DNA of 49,439 nucleotides, taken from NCBI RefSeq assembly GCF_000298295.1, contig NZ_AMGM01000029.1:1-49439 (forward strand). The letters run 5' to 3'. Within the stretch, counting starts at the first letter, position 1. Every line of letters starts with the position of its first letter. The position numbers were made by a program, and so were the translations under genes. Origin of the DNA: Cecembia lonarensis LW9. Its GTDB lineage: Bacteria; Bacteroidota; Bacteroidia; Cytophagales; Cyclobacteriaceae. Under the pieces are notes generated by a model that saw nothing but the letters and a program-made list of their open reading frames with translations, was not told the DNA's origin and searched no databases. Shown in pieces: positions 7,534 to 16,346 of the stretch.

Positions 7534-8955
7534 ATGAGTACCAAGAATTCACAATTAGATCCTGATAAATTCCGGGATTCCTTAGGGACCGTCAAAGAAG
7601 ATGGTAAAAGGAACTGGATTTATCCTAAAAAAGTAAGTGGTAAATTTTACAAATGGAGAACTTACCTGTCTTGGGTGCTTTTGGCCATACTGTTTATAGG
7701 TCCATTCATTAAGGTCGGAGGAAGACCCTATATGCTTTTCAATATTTTTGAACGAAAGTTTATTATTTTCGGAGCAGCTTTTTGGCCTCAGGATACCCAC
7801 CTCCTGATCTTCTTATTGCTGATTTTCTTTGTTTTCATAATTCTTTTTACGGCGGTATTTGGTAGGGTTTTCTGTGGGTGGGCATGTCCTCAGACACTGT
7901 TCATGGAAATGGTGTTTAGGAAAATAGAATATTGGATTGAAGGAGATGCCAATCAGCAAAGGAAATTGGATGCCATGCCTTGGAATGGAGAAAAAGTCAG
8001 AAAGAAGGGCTTGAAAATGTTCATTTTCGTTTTGATCTCTTTATTGATATCTCATACGGTGATGGCTTACCTTATTGGTGTAGATCAGGTTGTTGAGATT
8101 GTTAGTCAGCCTCCTACAGAGCATATGGCCGGGTTTATTGGCCTGATGGCATTTACTGGAATTTTCCTCTTTATCTTCTCATGGTTCCGAGAGCAGGCCT
8201 GTATTGTGGTCTGTCCCTATGGCAGACTCCAAGGGGTGTTATTAGATGCCAATTCCATCAATGTGACCTATGACCATGTAAGAGGAGAACCAAGGACACC
8301 CATCAGAAAAAATAAAGTCGAAGAAAGCCCAAAGGGAGACTGTATCGATTGTGGCCTTTGCGTACAGGTTTGTCCTACAGGAATAGATATCCGGAATGGC
8401 GTACAAATGGAATGTGTGAATTGTACGGCCTGTATTGATGCCTGCGATGAGGTGATGGAAAAAGTAGATAGGCCCTTGGGTCTGATCAGGTATGCCTCTG
8501 ATACCAGTATCATACAAAAAACACAAAAATTGCTTACAGGGAGGGTAAAATTATATTCCTTTCTGCTTTTGGTATTGGTAGGGGCTTTTGTAGCCTTATT
8601 GGCAACAAGAGAAGATTTAGGGGCCACAGTCACCAGATTTAGGGGGATGACTTACCAGCCCAGAGAGAATGGAGAGATCAGTAATCTTTATGAGGTGACC
8701 TTTATCAATAAGACATTTGAACCACAGGCCATTGCTTTAGAGCCAGAGGATAAGAAGTACCGCTTAGAAGTAGTGGGAGATCAGAATTGGACTTTGGAAG
8801 GTCAATCTAAGTTCGAAGGTAGGTTTTTTGTAGTTATCGATGGAGAAAGTATAAAGACCAACCAAGAGAATGTAGTGCTGTTACTTTCCCAAAATGGGAA
8901 AGTGATTGATAAATTAAAAACAAGCTTTGTAGGCCCTGTTGCCTCTAAGGAGTAA
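7534..8955 (+). CDS. ccoG: cbb3 oxidase accessory protein CcoG (polyferredoxin, cupric reductase type)
   Basis: A 473-residue membrane ferredoxin of the CcoG/RdxA/FixG family, shown in other bacteria to reduce Cu(II) to Cu(I) for oxidase assembly. Membrane helices near residues 30-50 and 80-100 are followed by CGWACPQTLFMEMVFRKIE, a CIVVCPYGRLQG segment, and two 4Fe-4S motifs CIDCGLCVQVCP and CVNCTACIDACD. After a last membrane helix comes an Ig-like C-terminal domain of about 120 residues (FixG_C). The ATG at 7534 was preferred over 7507 because the latter sits in a hairpin loop and adds nine unconserved residues. It is the next gene of the cco operon. Confidence 0.94.
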   Translation: MSTKNSQLDPDKFRDSLGTVKEDGKRNWIYPKKVSGKFYKWRTYLSWVLLAILFIGPFIKVGGRPYMLFNIFERKFIIFGAAFWPQDTHLLIFLLLIFFVFIILFTAVFGRVFCGWACPQTLFMEMVFRKIEYWIEGDANQQRKLDAMPWNGEKVRKKGLKMFIFVLISLLISHTVMAYLIGVDQVVEIVSQPPTEHMAGFIGLMAFTGIFLFIFSWFREQACIVVCPYGRLQGVLLDANSINVTYDHVRGEPRTPIRKNKVEESPKGDCIDCGLCVQVCPTGIDIRNGVQMECVNCTACIDACDEVMEKVDRPLGLIRYASDTSIIQKTQKLLTGRVKLYSFLLLVLVGAFVALLATREDLGATVTRFRGMTYQPRENGEISNLYEVTFINKTFEPQAIALEPEDKKYRLEVVGDQNWTLEGQSKFEGRFFVVIDGESIKTNQENVVLLLSQNGKVIDKLKTSFVGPVASKE

Positions 8956-8992
8956 GGATCAAGTATAAAACATCAATAAAAAAACTTAAATT

Positions 8993-9418
8993 ATGGATTG
9001 GGGAAAAGGAATCACAATGACATTGGCCGCTTTTGCAGTGCTTATGTTGTCCATGGTAGCCATCTGTGTAAAACAGGATGACATTCACCTGGTGACACAA
9101 AATTATTATGAAGAAGAAATCAAATATCAGGATCAAATTGATAAAATGATCAATACCAGTCAGTTGAATTATGAGGTGTTGGCTTATGATAATCAATTGA
9201 AAATTATTGATCTGCAGCTTCCGACAGGTGCTAAAGGAACACTTCATCTTTTCAGACCCTCCGATGCTCGTCTGGATAAAAAAATTGATTTTGACATTAT
9301 TGATCCAAATGTGAATTCAGTTGATGTTAAAAACCTAAAACCAGGATATTGGAGGGTGAAATTGAGTTGGACTGAAAATGGTATCTCCTATTATCAGGAA
9401 AAGAAAATCAACATTTAA
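8993..9418 (+). CDS. fixH: FixH/CcoH family cbb3 oxidase assembly protein
   Basis: A 141-residue protein with one N-terminal membrane helix (MDWGKGITMTLAAFAVLMLS) and an extracytoplasmic domain of about 110 residues. The segment QDDIHLVTQNYYEEEIKYQ is typical of FixH. FixH/CcoH helps maturation of the cbb3 oxidase together with the CcoI pump. The stop codon is directly followed by the ATG of the next gene with no gap, indicating tight coupling. Confidence 0.9.
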   Translation: MDWGKGITMTLAAFAVLMLSMVAICVKQDDIHLVTQNYYEEEIKYQDQIDKMINTSQLNYEVLAYDNQLKIIDLQLPTGAKGTLHLFRPSDARLDKKIDFDIIDPNVNSVDVKNLKPGYWRVKLSWTENGISYYQEKKINI

Positions 9419-10123
9419 ATGATTTGGACGGCATTTCTTTTAGGTTTTTTAGGTTCTTTTCATTGCTTAGGCATGTGTGGCCCTATTGCTTTGGCGGTAT
9501 CTGCCAAGGACAGGAGCCCTTTTTTGAAAAACAAAATCATATATAACCTTGGCCGTACGCTAACCTATTCTCTTTTAGGGGGATTGATTGGTTTGGTCGG
9601 ATTTTCCTTTTCCTTGGCAGGCATCCAACAATGGATTTCTATCCTGATGGGGGCGCTGATTCTGCTAATGGCATTTTTTTACAAGCAGTCTGAGCGATGG
9701 ATTACCCAATCCGGGCTGTTTGGCTCCTTGCATCAACTCAAATCTTCCTTGGGAAGCCATTTGAAACGGGGAGGAAGTCAAGCCTTTTTTGTTTCTGGAT
9801 TTTTAAACGGTTTGCTTCCCTGTGGCATGGTGTATATAGCGCTGATCGCCTCTTTGGCCCTCCAAAGTCCGATTCAGGGTGCATTGTATATGCTGTTTTT
9901 TGGGTTAGGGACCATCCCTATGCTGATAGGGGTCATGCTGACCGGAAAAATCATGTCCATTTCCCTAAGAAACAGATTGACCAAGGCAATGCCTTATGTG
10001 GCCATGTTTATAGGTATACTTTTTATAGTCAGGGGCTTGGGTTTGGGAATCCATTATGTCAGTCCTAAACTGCCTACTTTTGGTGATGGGAAAGAAACCA
10101 CTGAGATGACCATTTGTGATTGA
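9419..10123 (+). CDS. TauE/SafE-like (DsbD_2 type) membrane protein of the cco cluster
   Basis: A 234-residue membrane protein with about six hydrophobic helices. Two motifs with conserved cysteines, FHCLGMCGPIALAVS near the N-terminus and NGLLPCGMVYIAL in the middle, are typical of the 'sulfite exporter TauE/SafE / cytochrome c biogenesis transmembrane' family that often follows fixH. In other species related proteins help copper delivery or cytochrome biogenesis. The role here is inferred from position as last gene of the cco operon. It is followed by a hairpin terminator shared with the convergent hemN. Confidence 0.85.
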   Translation: MIWTAFLLGFLGSFHCLGMCGPIALAVSAKDRSPFLKNKIIYNLGRTLTYSLLGGLIGLVGFSFSLAGIQQWISILMGALILLMAFFYKQSERWITQSGLFGSLHQLKSSLGSHLKRGGSQAFFVSGFLNGLLPCGMVYIALIASLALQSPIQGALYMLFFGLGTIPMLIGVMLTGKIMSISLRNRLTKAMPYVAMFIGILFIVRGLGLGIHYVSPKLPTFGDGKETTEMTICD

Positions 10124-10169
10124 TTTTTAGGTCATCTTGTATGGAATCCTATTCCCAAAAATTAAAAAA

Positions 10170-10196
10170 TGCTGCCTCTTGTAACAAGAAGCAGCA
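10170..10196. terminator. Hairpin between convergent TauE/SafE and hemN genes
   Basis: TGCTGC-C-TCTTG pairs with CAAGA-A-GCAGCA around a 3-nt loop, with one C/A mismatch. It is flanked by A-rich sequence on the left, giving a U-tract for the minus-strand transcript, and by a weaker A/T run on the right. Its place between two convergent genes suits a bidirectional terminator. Confidence 0.65.
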
Positions 10197-10218
10197 ATAG
10201 AAAAATGGGTTATCCGGG

Positions 10219-11580
10219 TTAAATGGCGTTACTGAATTGAAATTGCTTTTCTTCTTTTTGCTGCATTCGTTTGTCAAAAACCATACATACATTCCGAATG
10301 AAGGGCATTCCGGCATCTAATATCTGAATCCCGTTTTTATCAAATGCAATCAAACCTTCTTCTTCAAATATGAGAAGCCGATTGAAATTGGCGATTTCGA
10401 TATCTTCAAAGAAGTCAATCTCCCAGCTTGCCTGTTGGTTGCAAATCAATTGAAGGATCAGATTTCTGGCTTTGATATCAGCATCTGTCAAGACATGCCC
10501 TCTATTTATGGCAAAATGACCATTTTCAATTTGTTCTTTATAAGCCTCAATTGTCTTGATGTTTTGGGCATAGGCGTAATAAATGTCAGATATAGAACTA
10601 TTTCCCAACCCTATCAAAATCTTGGAAGGAGAAGTCGTATAGCCCATGAAATTTCTGTGCAGTGTTTTTTCCTCTTTGGCTATGTATAGGGGATCTTTTG
10701 GCAGAGCAAAATGGTCCATTCCTACTTCCAGGTAACCCATGCTTTTTAGAATTTCCTTGCCTTTTTCATACAGGGACCGCTTCTCCGACTCCTTGGGAAG
10801 AAATGCTTCGAAGCTTTTCTGTGCGGGAAAGGCTGAGGGCAAATGAGCATAAGAATAATAAGCGATACGGTCAGGCTGTAAAAGGGATACCTTTTCAAAG
10901 GTATCTTTGATGGTATCCATTGTCTGATGAGGCAAACCATAAATCAGGTCAAAGTTGACCGATTCGTAACCAATCTCCCTGGCCACTTCCGTGGCTTCTT
11001 TTACTCTTTCAAAGGGCTGAATGCGGTGAATGGCTTTCTGAACCTCCAAGTTGAAATCCTGAATTCCATAACTTACTCTTCTAAAACCAAGATCAAATAA
11101 GGTTTGTAAGTGTTCCCGCGTAGTATTGTTGGGATGTCCCTCAAAACTAAACTCAGCATGTTCCATGACAACAGCACGGTCAAGGATAAAAGAAAGTAAT
11201 TCCCTCAGTGATGCCGGGGAGAAAAAAGTCGGAGTTCCGCCACCCAAATGAATACCGGCCAATTTTGGTTTGGCATCAAGCAATTTCAGATAAGCAGACC
11301 ACTCTTTGATGATACTTTCAATATATGGTGTTTCTACAGCATGGTTTTTTGTAATCCGCTTGTTACAACCACAATAAGTGCAGAGGCTTTCACAATAGGG
11401 AAGATGGATATAGAGGGTGATGCCCTCAGTATCTCCAAAATCATGGTATGCATTTTTCACCAATTTGATCCAAGTACTTTCAGTTAAGTCATCCGCCCAC
11501 AAAGGTACAGTGGGGTAGGAGGTGTATCTTGGTGCTGGTACATTGTATTTTTTAATTAAATCTGCCGCTGTAGTTGTCAT
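10219..11580 (-). CDS. hemN: Oxygen-independent coproporphyrinogen III dehydrogenase (HemN)
   Basis: A 453-residue radical-SAM enzyme that converts coproporphyrinogen III to protoporphyrinogen IX in haem synthesis without oxygen. The cluster motif CESLCTYCGC has the CxxxCxxCxC spacing characteristic of HemN, and HLGGGTPTF follows as the SAM-binding glycine motif. I chose ATG 11580 (MTTTAADLIKKYNVPAPRYTSYP). An in-frame ATG at 11613 would add eleven residues but lies upstream of the predicted -7 box at 11598-11605. Two FNR-like dyads precede it, which fits low-oxygen induction and the neighbouring high-affinity oxidase that needs haem. Confidence 0.94.
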   Translation of the reverse strand: MTTTAADLIKKYNVPAPRYTSYPTVPLWADDLTESTWIKLVKNAYHDFGDTEGITLYIHLPYCESLCTYCGCNKRITKNHAVETPYIESIIKEWSAYLKLLDAKPKLAGIHLGGGTPTFFSPASLRELLSFILDRAVVMEHAEFSFEGHPNNTTREHLQTLFDLGFRRVSYGIQDFNLEVQKAIHRIQPFERVKEATEVAREIGYESVNFDLIYGLPHQTMDTIKDTFEKVSLLQPDRIAYYSYAHLPSAFPAQKSFEAFLPKESEKRSLYEKGKEILKSMGYLEVGMDHFALPKDPLYIAKEEKTLHRNFMGYTTSPSKILIGLGNSSISDIYYAYAQNIKTIEAYKEQIENGHFAINRGHVLTDADIKARNLILQLICNQQASWEIDFFEDIEIANFNRLLIFEEEGLIAFDKNGIQILDAGMPFIRNVCMVFDKRMQQKEEKQFQFSNAI

Positions 11581-11597
11581 ATACGCCAAGTTTGGCA

Positions 11598-11605
11598 CAA
11601 ATATC
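11598..11605 (-). promoter_or_regulatory. hemN -7 element (GATATTTG on the minus strand)
   Basis: Read on the minus strand, GATATTTG matches TAnnTTTG at all but the first base. It ends 18 bp before the chosen hemN start. The nearest FNR-like dyad is centred 51.5 bp upstream of it, the same spacing as at the stress-protein promoter. Confidence 0.45.
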
Positions 11606-11649
11606 CCCAGCATTCCATGGATTTTTAATGATGGGTATCTTGCTAAATC

Positions 11650-11663
11650 CTGATAAAAGTCAT
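11650..11663. promoter_or_regulatory. FNR-type dyad 1 upstream of hemN
   Basis: CTGATAAAAGTCAT has the core TGAT-N4-GTCA, like the ccoI site. Its centre at 11656.5 is 51.5 bp from the hemN -7 box. It lies between hemN and the divergent oxidoreductase gene and could act on either; the spacing favours hemN. Confidence 0.5.
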
Positions 11664-11667
11664 GGTT

Positions 11668-11681
11668 TTGATTTAGGTCAG
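11668..11681. promoter_or_regulatory. FNR-type dyad 2 upstream of hemN
   Basis: TTGATTTAGGTCAG has the core TGAT-N4-GTCA and the perfect FNR left half TTGAT. Its centre is 18 bp from that of the neighbouring dyad. It differs from the ccoI dyad core TGATTTACGTCA at only one base. Confidence 0.45.
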
Positions 11682-11702
11682 TTTTTTACCCACGATATGA
11701 GG

Positions 11703-11734
11703 TTGGATTTTGATCGAAAAAATATTTACTTTTA
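11703..11734 (+). promoter_or_regulatory. Promoter of the Gfo/Idh/MocA gene
   Basis: TTG at 11703-11705 is followed after 21 bp by TACTTTTA at 11727-11734, which matches TAnnTTTG except for the last base. The spacing fits the Bacteroidota -33/-7 arrangement and places the start of transcription about 20 nt before the ATG at 11759. Confidence 0.4.
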
Positions 11735-11758
11735 AACAAACCTATTAACCCAATAACC

Positions 11759-13132
11759 ATGGAAAACAATAAGATGATTGCATCAAGAAGAGAATTTTTG
11801 GCCAAGTCAGCAGGTTTTGCGGTCGGCTCCATTTTTTTGAACGGTATAGCCGAGGCCTTACAGTTACACCCCTACCCTAATCAAAAGATGAAGTTGGCTT
11901 TGGTAGGCTTAGGGATTCGGGGAGTCAATATGTTTGGTAGGGAAGTGCAAAGGATTTATCAGGAACAGGTGGAGTTTGTAGGTTTATGTGACAATAACGA
12001 GGGTAGGCTAAATTTTGGGAAAACCTATATTGGGGTGGACTGTCCCCTCTACACTGATTTTGATAAAATGTTGGCGGAACAAAGACCGGATGTAGTGATT
12101 GTTACTACTGTAGATAATACCCATCATACCTTCATCATTAAAGCGTTGGAGTTTGGGGCGCATGTCATTACTGAAAAGCCTATGACCACTGATGAAGTCA
12201 AGTGTCAGGCCATCCTGGATGCAGAAAGAAAGACTGGTAAAAAGGTAATTGTCACCTTTAATTACCGCTATTCTCCCCATAGGCAGCGCATGTATGAAAT
12301 CCTTAGAAATGGAGAGATAGGAGAGGTGACATCTGTGGATTTCCATTGGTATTTGGATACTTCTCATGGAGCGGATTATTTTAGAAGATGGCATGCCTAC
12401 AGAGAGAAGGGAGGGACCCTACTGGTCCATAAATCTACCCATCATTTTGATCTGTTGAATTGGTGGTTAGACTCAGATCCGGAAGAAGTTTTTGCCTATG
12501 GGGACTTAGAATTTTATGGTAAAAATGGAGCTTTTAGGCATACGCATTGCCGACCTTGTCCACACAAGAGCAACTGTGATTTTCATTGGGACATCACAAA
12601 GAACAAACACCTGGTAGACCTTTATGTGAACAATGAACAATATGATGGTTACCTGAGGGATGGTTGTGTTTATAGGGAGGATATTGATATTTTTGATAAA
12701 ATGGCTGTACAGATCCGGTACATGAATGGGGTACAGGTAAGTTATTCCTTGACTTCTTACTCTCCCTATGAAGGTTACAGAATTGCTTTCAACGGTACTA
12801 AAGGGCGATTGGATGCCTGGATCAAAGAAAGTCAACCTTGGGAAGAACCTGCGCAGGATGAATTGAGGCTGACCAAGAACTTTGGTGCTTCTGAAATCAT
12901 TGTGATCCCACATGGGGGTGGAGGCCATGGAGGAGGGGACACCCGCTTGAAGGATAAGTTGTTTAAAGATCCTGAAATGGCAGATCCTTACAGGCAATCC
13001 GCGGGAACAAGGGATGGGGCCATGTCCATTTTGGTGGGAATTGCGGCGAGAAATAGCATTGATACAGGCAAGCCGGTTAAAATCGCTGATCTGACTGATA
13101 TACAGTTGATGAAATCAGGTAGGGGAAGTTGA
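11759..13132 (+). CDS. Tat-exported Gfo/Idh/MocA family oxidoreductase
   Basis: A 457-residue NAD(P)-dependent oxidoreductase-like protein. A twin-arginine signal is seen as S9-R10-R11-E-F-L, so it is probably exported folded to the periplasm. The Rossmann fold shows LALVGLGIRG, and the family's catalytic-region motif appears as TEKPMTTDE. A conserved HKSTHHFDLLNWW lies in the C-terminal domain. Four cysteines C264, C267, C273 and C303 form a C-x2-C-x5-C-x29-C pattern that may bind a metal. Several Tat-exported relatives are glycoside hydrolases (GH109 type) or sugar-derivative oxidoreductases. The substrate cannot be told from sequence. It stands alone, convergent with the ABC exporter genes 18 bp away. 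Confidence 0.85.
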   Translation: MENNKMIASRREFLAKSAGFAVGSIFLNGIAEALQLHPYPNQKMKLALVGLGIRGVNMFGREVQRIYQEQVEFVGLCDNNEGRLNFGKTYIGVDCPLYTDFDKMLAEQRPDVVIVTTVDNTHHTFIIKALEFGAHVITEKPMTTDEVKCQAILDAERKTGKKVIVTFNYRYSPHRQRMYEILRNGEIGEVTSVDFHWYLDTSHGADYFRRWHAYREKGGTLLVHKSTHHFDLLNWWLDSDPEEVFAYGDLEFYGKNGAFRHTHCRPCPHKSNCDFHWDITKNKHLVDLYVNNEQYDGYLRDGCVYREDIDIFDKMAVQIRYMNGVQVSYSLTSYSPYEGYRIAFNGTKGRLDAWIKESQPWEEPAQDELRLTKNFGASEIIVIPHGGGGHGGGDTRLKDKLFKDPEMADPYRQSAGTRDGAMSILVGIAARNSIDTGKPVKIADLTDIQLMKSGRGS

Positions 13133-13150
13133 TTTAAAGGATTTTTAATC

Positions 13151-14800
13151 TTAGTTCTCTTTAAACTCGACTTTGCTGATGACATCCATGCTCACATGAA
13201 GCATGACAGCAGTGACGATGAACATACCTATGGCCAAACCGAGCAGCGCATATACAAACTGCTGACTGACCAAATAGCCAAAGCCTGCTGCAGCTAGGGA
13301 GGGACCTATACCAAAAAGAAAGACACCACCGATGATCAGTGGCCGGATGAGTTTTCTGTCCCAACCTTCTTCAAAGCCCACGACGGTAATCAGTGAAATG
13401 CCTACGCCGGTAAGGTACAAAAGCGTGATGCATATGGGGAAGAGTAAAATAAGTCCGAAGCTGAGTTTGGCAATGAGGACAGTTGGTATGATCAATATCA
13501 GAGCAAAAACCATGGTCTGATACAGATCTAATTTGATCAGGTTCCAGAATTTAGCGGTCCAAGAAGCCGGGATCAAAATAAAATAGGGCTTTTTAAGATC
13601 GCCTATGTTGCTTTTTCCCATTCCTCCAAAGAAATACATCAGCAGAAGGACCATGAGATAGCCGTAGATTATCTGATGGGCAAACCAGTCAAATAAAGAG
13701 AGGATAGCAAGAACATAAGCGACAACAGCCAATCCTAATCCAATCAGTCCTATCAAGGGGTGAAAGTCCTGTCGGGAGCTGTTGACATAATTGCGCCAAT
13801 ACAAAGCGACAGCTCCAGTACCAAAATCTTTTATAGCCAGTTTTTTCTTTGCGTTTAAGCTAATACTTCCTTCAGAAGCGGTTTGCTTTCCTTGTACCTT
13901 TTCTTTGGTCTCCTCATTGGATTTGGTGGCTTCGAGGACATCTTCATAATAATAACCTGCATTGTAGATGACCAGCTGTACTATAAGAATGAAGGTCAAC
14001 AAATAGACGGCCATGAAGCCTCCTGAAATCCATAAGCTTTCATGACTTAAATAGGTCAGAATTCCCCGGCTCCAGCCAACCAAGGGGAAGAAATCAAACC
14101 AAGGGGAACTAATCCATGCAAACATTCCCATCCAGAATTTTTCGGCCATCAGACCAGGAATCAGAATCATTAAAGCCAGAAATAGTCCCAAGCCGAAAAC
14201 AGCCACTTTCATCTGGTTTAACAAATTATACTTGGTGTTTAAGGTGTAAATCAAAAAACGGATAGGCGATAAAATGAAAAAGAAAAGGGTAAAACCCATG
14301 GTCAAAATGGATAGATTCATCAGGTTGAGGTCATAAATTTCGTTCAGCTGCGCAGTACCATACAGGGTAAATAGAAATGCCCCTCCAGTAGCCGGGAATA
14401 TGGCTCGGATCATGTAATACAATAGAATTTTGGAAGGGGCTGCGGGGGATGTGAACAAGAGGTTCACATCAGCCATGCTGAAAAAGCTCACATTTTTTTT
14501 AGTGGCTTGGTACATTTTGAACATGAAAAATGCGAGTGCAAGCAAAGTAAGCCCTCCATTGATGTTTTGGAGGACATAATTTACCTGCTCTATTCCTTCA
14601 GCTGCATCTTCCAAATCCTGAAATTGACTGGTGTCAACTTCCATGTCAGACCGGCGACTGCCTCTTTGAAAGTAAAAGAAACTGAAATAGCCCACTATAA
14701 AGGCATAGGGCAATAACCTTAATGGATTTCGAAGAATAAGTTTGATATTGTTGATGAGGATAAAAATATCTTTCCTCAACAGCAGTTTAAATTCATTCAT
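13151..14800 (-). CDS. ABC exporter permease-like membrane protein
   Basis: A 549-residue integral membrane protein of the 'putative ABC exporter' type common in Bacteroidota. It opens with a cytoplasmic N-terminus (LLRKDIFILINNIKLILRNP), followed by about twelve hydrophobic helices and a charged cytoplasmic loop around residues 285-320 rich in Lys, Glu and Ser. Its start overlaps the end of the ATPase gene at 14793-15509 by 8 bp, so the two are translated together and probably form one transporter. The substrate is unknown. There is no relative of known specificity nearby. Confidence 0.8.
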   Translation of the reverse strand: MNEFKLLLRKDIFILINNIKLILRNPLRLLPYAFIVGYFSFFYFQRGSRRSDMEVDTSQFQDLEDAAEGIEQVNYVLQNINGGLTLLALAFFMFKMYQATKKNVSFFSMADVNLLFTSPAAPSKILLYYMIRAIFPATGGAFLFTLYGTAQLNEIYDLNLMNLSILTMGFTLFFFILSPIRFLIYTLNTKYNLLNQMKVAVFGLGLFLALMILIPGLMAEKFWMGMFAWISSPWFDFFPLVGWSRGILTYLSHESLWISGGFMAVYLLTFILIVQLVIYNAGYYYEDVLEATKSNEETKEKVQGKQTASEGSISLNAKKKLAIKDFGTGAVALYWRNYVNSSRQDFHPLIGLIGLGLAVVAYVLAILSLFDWFAHQIIYGYLMVLLLMYFFGGMGKSNIGDLKKPYFILIPASWTAKFWNLIKLDLYQTMVFALILIIPTVLIAKLSFGLILLFPICITLLYLTGVGISLITVVGFEEGWDRKLIRPLIIGGVFLFGIGPSLAAAGFGYLVSQQFVYALLGLAIGMFIVTAVMLHVSMDVISKVEFKEN

Positions 14801-15509
14801 CCTTGGTCAATTCTAAAAACAGGTCTTCTAAACTGGAATCACCTCCTTGATCAAAACTGGCTTTAAGATTGGCCAAAGTATCATTGCCGATAATATTGCC
14901 ATTTTTCATGATCATGATTCGATCGGCGATGGTTTCCACACTGTCAATCAAATGGGTACTGACCAAAATGGTCTTGCCCCGCTGCTTGAGTTCATTGAAA
15001 ATCCTTTTGGTGTTTTTTATGGCTTTCGGATCCAGGCCGATCATCGGTTCATCGAAGAACAGGAGCTCAGGATCCGGCAAAAGTGCGCAGCAAATAGAAA
15101 CTTTCTGTCGCATTCCTTTGGATAGGTCCCTGCCCAACTTATCTCTTTTATCGCTAAGTTCATAGATCTCTATCCACTGTTCTGCTTTTTCTTTCCAATC
15201 GCTGACATGATAGGCCTGGGCGATAAACTGCAGGTGTTCCCATACCGTAAGCAGGTCATACACATGGGGTGTTTCCGGGATGTAGGAAAAGAGTTTTTTG
15301 GCGGCTACAGAAAGGTGGTCATGTCCACCAATTTCAATTTTCCCGGCGGTTTTTCTAAGAAGCCCTACGATACATTTCATGGTGGTGCTTTTTCCTGCAC
15401 CGTTTGGACCGAGAAGACCTACTACCTCTCCTCCCTGCAACGAAAAACTGATATCATTAACGGCGTTTTGTTTGCCGTATTTTTTCACTAAGCCTTCTAC
15501 TGCTAACAT
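14793..15509 (-). CDS. ABC transporter ATP-binding protein
   Basis: A 238-residue ATPase subunit with Walker A GPNGAGKST (residues 34-42), signature LSKGMRQK and Walker B LLFFDEP, followed by the switch histidine in STHL. It resembles the CcmA/ABC-2 type exporters. It is encoded first, followed with an 8-bp overlap by the membrane subunit. The upstream 200-bp gap to the next minus-strand gene contains the palindrome AATACGTATT (15630-15639) but no convincing promoter. Confidence 0.93.
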   Translation of the reverse strand: MLAVEGLVKKYGKQNAVNDISFSLQGGEVVGLLGPNGAGKSTTMKCIVGLLRKTAGKIEIGGHDHLSVAAKKLFSYIPETPHVYDLLTVWEHLQFIAQAYHVSDWKEKAEQWIEIYELSDKRDKLGRDLSKGMRQKVSICCALLPDPELLFFDEPMIGLDPKAIKNTKRIFNELKQRGKTILVSTHLIDSVETIADRIMIMKNGNIIGNDTLANLKASFDQGGDSSLEDLFLELTKDE

Positions 15510-15713
15510 ATTATTAAAAACTTCTACCTTTCAATATTAAACTTTTATCTTGAGATTTTCCTTAAGCCTGGTCATTTTGGATAGGTTGATGGCATAAAAA
15601 TTTAGTAAGACGACATAAAAACTTTTTACAATACGTATTACAGTTTTAACAGGTTTATGCAGTCATTCATGGGTAAAAGTGAGGGAGTAGAAAGTAAGTG
15701 ATTGGATGTTGTT

Positions 15714-16331
15714 TTAGAAAACCAGCCCTAATTTGAGAGAAAGACTGTTTAGATAATAAGTCTCCTGTGTTAAGCTGCTAAATCCACGTGGAAGCAATGG
15801 AGAGCTGATGCTGTTCTCTCCGGAAGCATCCAGAAATCCAGAAAAATAGTGTGCAATTTGTCTCTTGAAGCCAAGGCTTAAGGTATAATAAGAGGGGCTT
15901 TTGCCAGCACTAAAGGTAAGCCCGATATTGGGATGGAAAAAGAATCCTCCCTCATACCAGGTTTCAAATAACCCTTCACGCTGTCTTTTTTCCAAAAATG
16001 CAGAGCCATATCCTAAATCAAAAGCTCCCAAAATCCCCAGTTTTTTATCCAGGTGGCGGAAACCCCTCCATCCAAACCCTAGGGGAACTAAGTCCATTTG
16101 CTCATACCGGTCATACCCTAAAGTTATCCCGACCGACTGGTTTTCGGTAATTCTTGCACCATGAAAACTTTGAATGCTCAAGTTGGTCCGGCTCATGGTC
16201 GAACCATCCCAATTTCCCGCATTACCCCTAAGTATTCCCAATTCAAATTGGTGCATAAACTGGCCACTTTGTGCCATCAGTACAGTAGAGCAAAAACAAA
16301 TCAGGAATATGGATAAAAAGTATTTTTTCAT
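15714..16331 (-). CDS. Putative outer-membrane beta-barrel protein
   Basis: A 205-residue protein with a signal peptide (MKKYFLSIFLICFCSTVLMAQS). The mature part alternates polar and hydrophobic residues in strands rich in Gly and Tyr and ends in LKLGLVF, with the terminal phenylalanine usual for outer-membrane barrels. I recognise no specific family. It starts 15 bp after the stop of the LVIVD lipoprotein, so the two are probably one operon and may work together at the cell surface. Confidence 0.6.
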   Translation of the reverse strand: MKKYFLSIFLICFCSTVLMAQSGQFMHQFELGILRGNAGNWDGSTMSRTNLSIQSFHGARITENQSVGITLGYDRYEQMDLVPLGFGWRGFRHLDKKLGILGAFDLGYGSAFLEKRQREGLFETWYEGGFFFHPNIGLTFSAGKSPSYYTLSLGFKRQIAHYFSGFLDASGENSISSPLLPRGFSSLTQETYYLNSLSLKLGLVF

Positions 16332-16346
16332 AAGGGAACTATTCTA

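Noticed and set aside
11581-11613. Longer N-terminus of HemN starting at 11613
   Set aside because: The extra eleven residues are not HemN-like, and the ATG lies upstream of the predicted -7 box and transcript start.
15630-15639. Palindrome AATACGTATT as an operator
   Set aside because: Ten-base palindromes are expected by chance at this frequency, and no promoter was found next to it.
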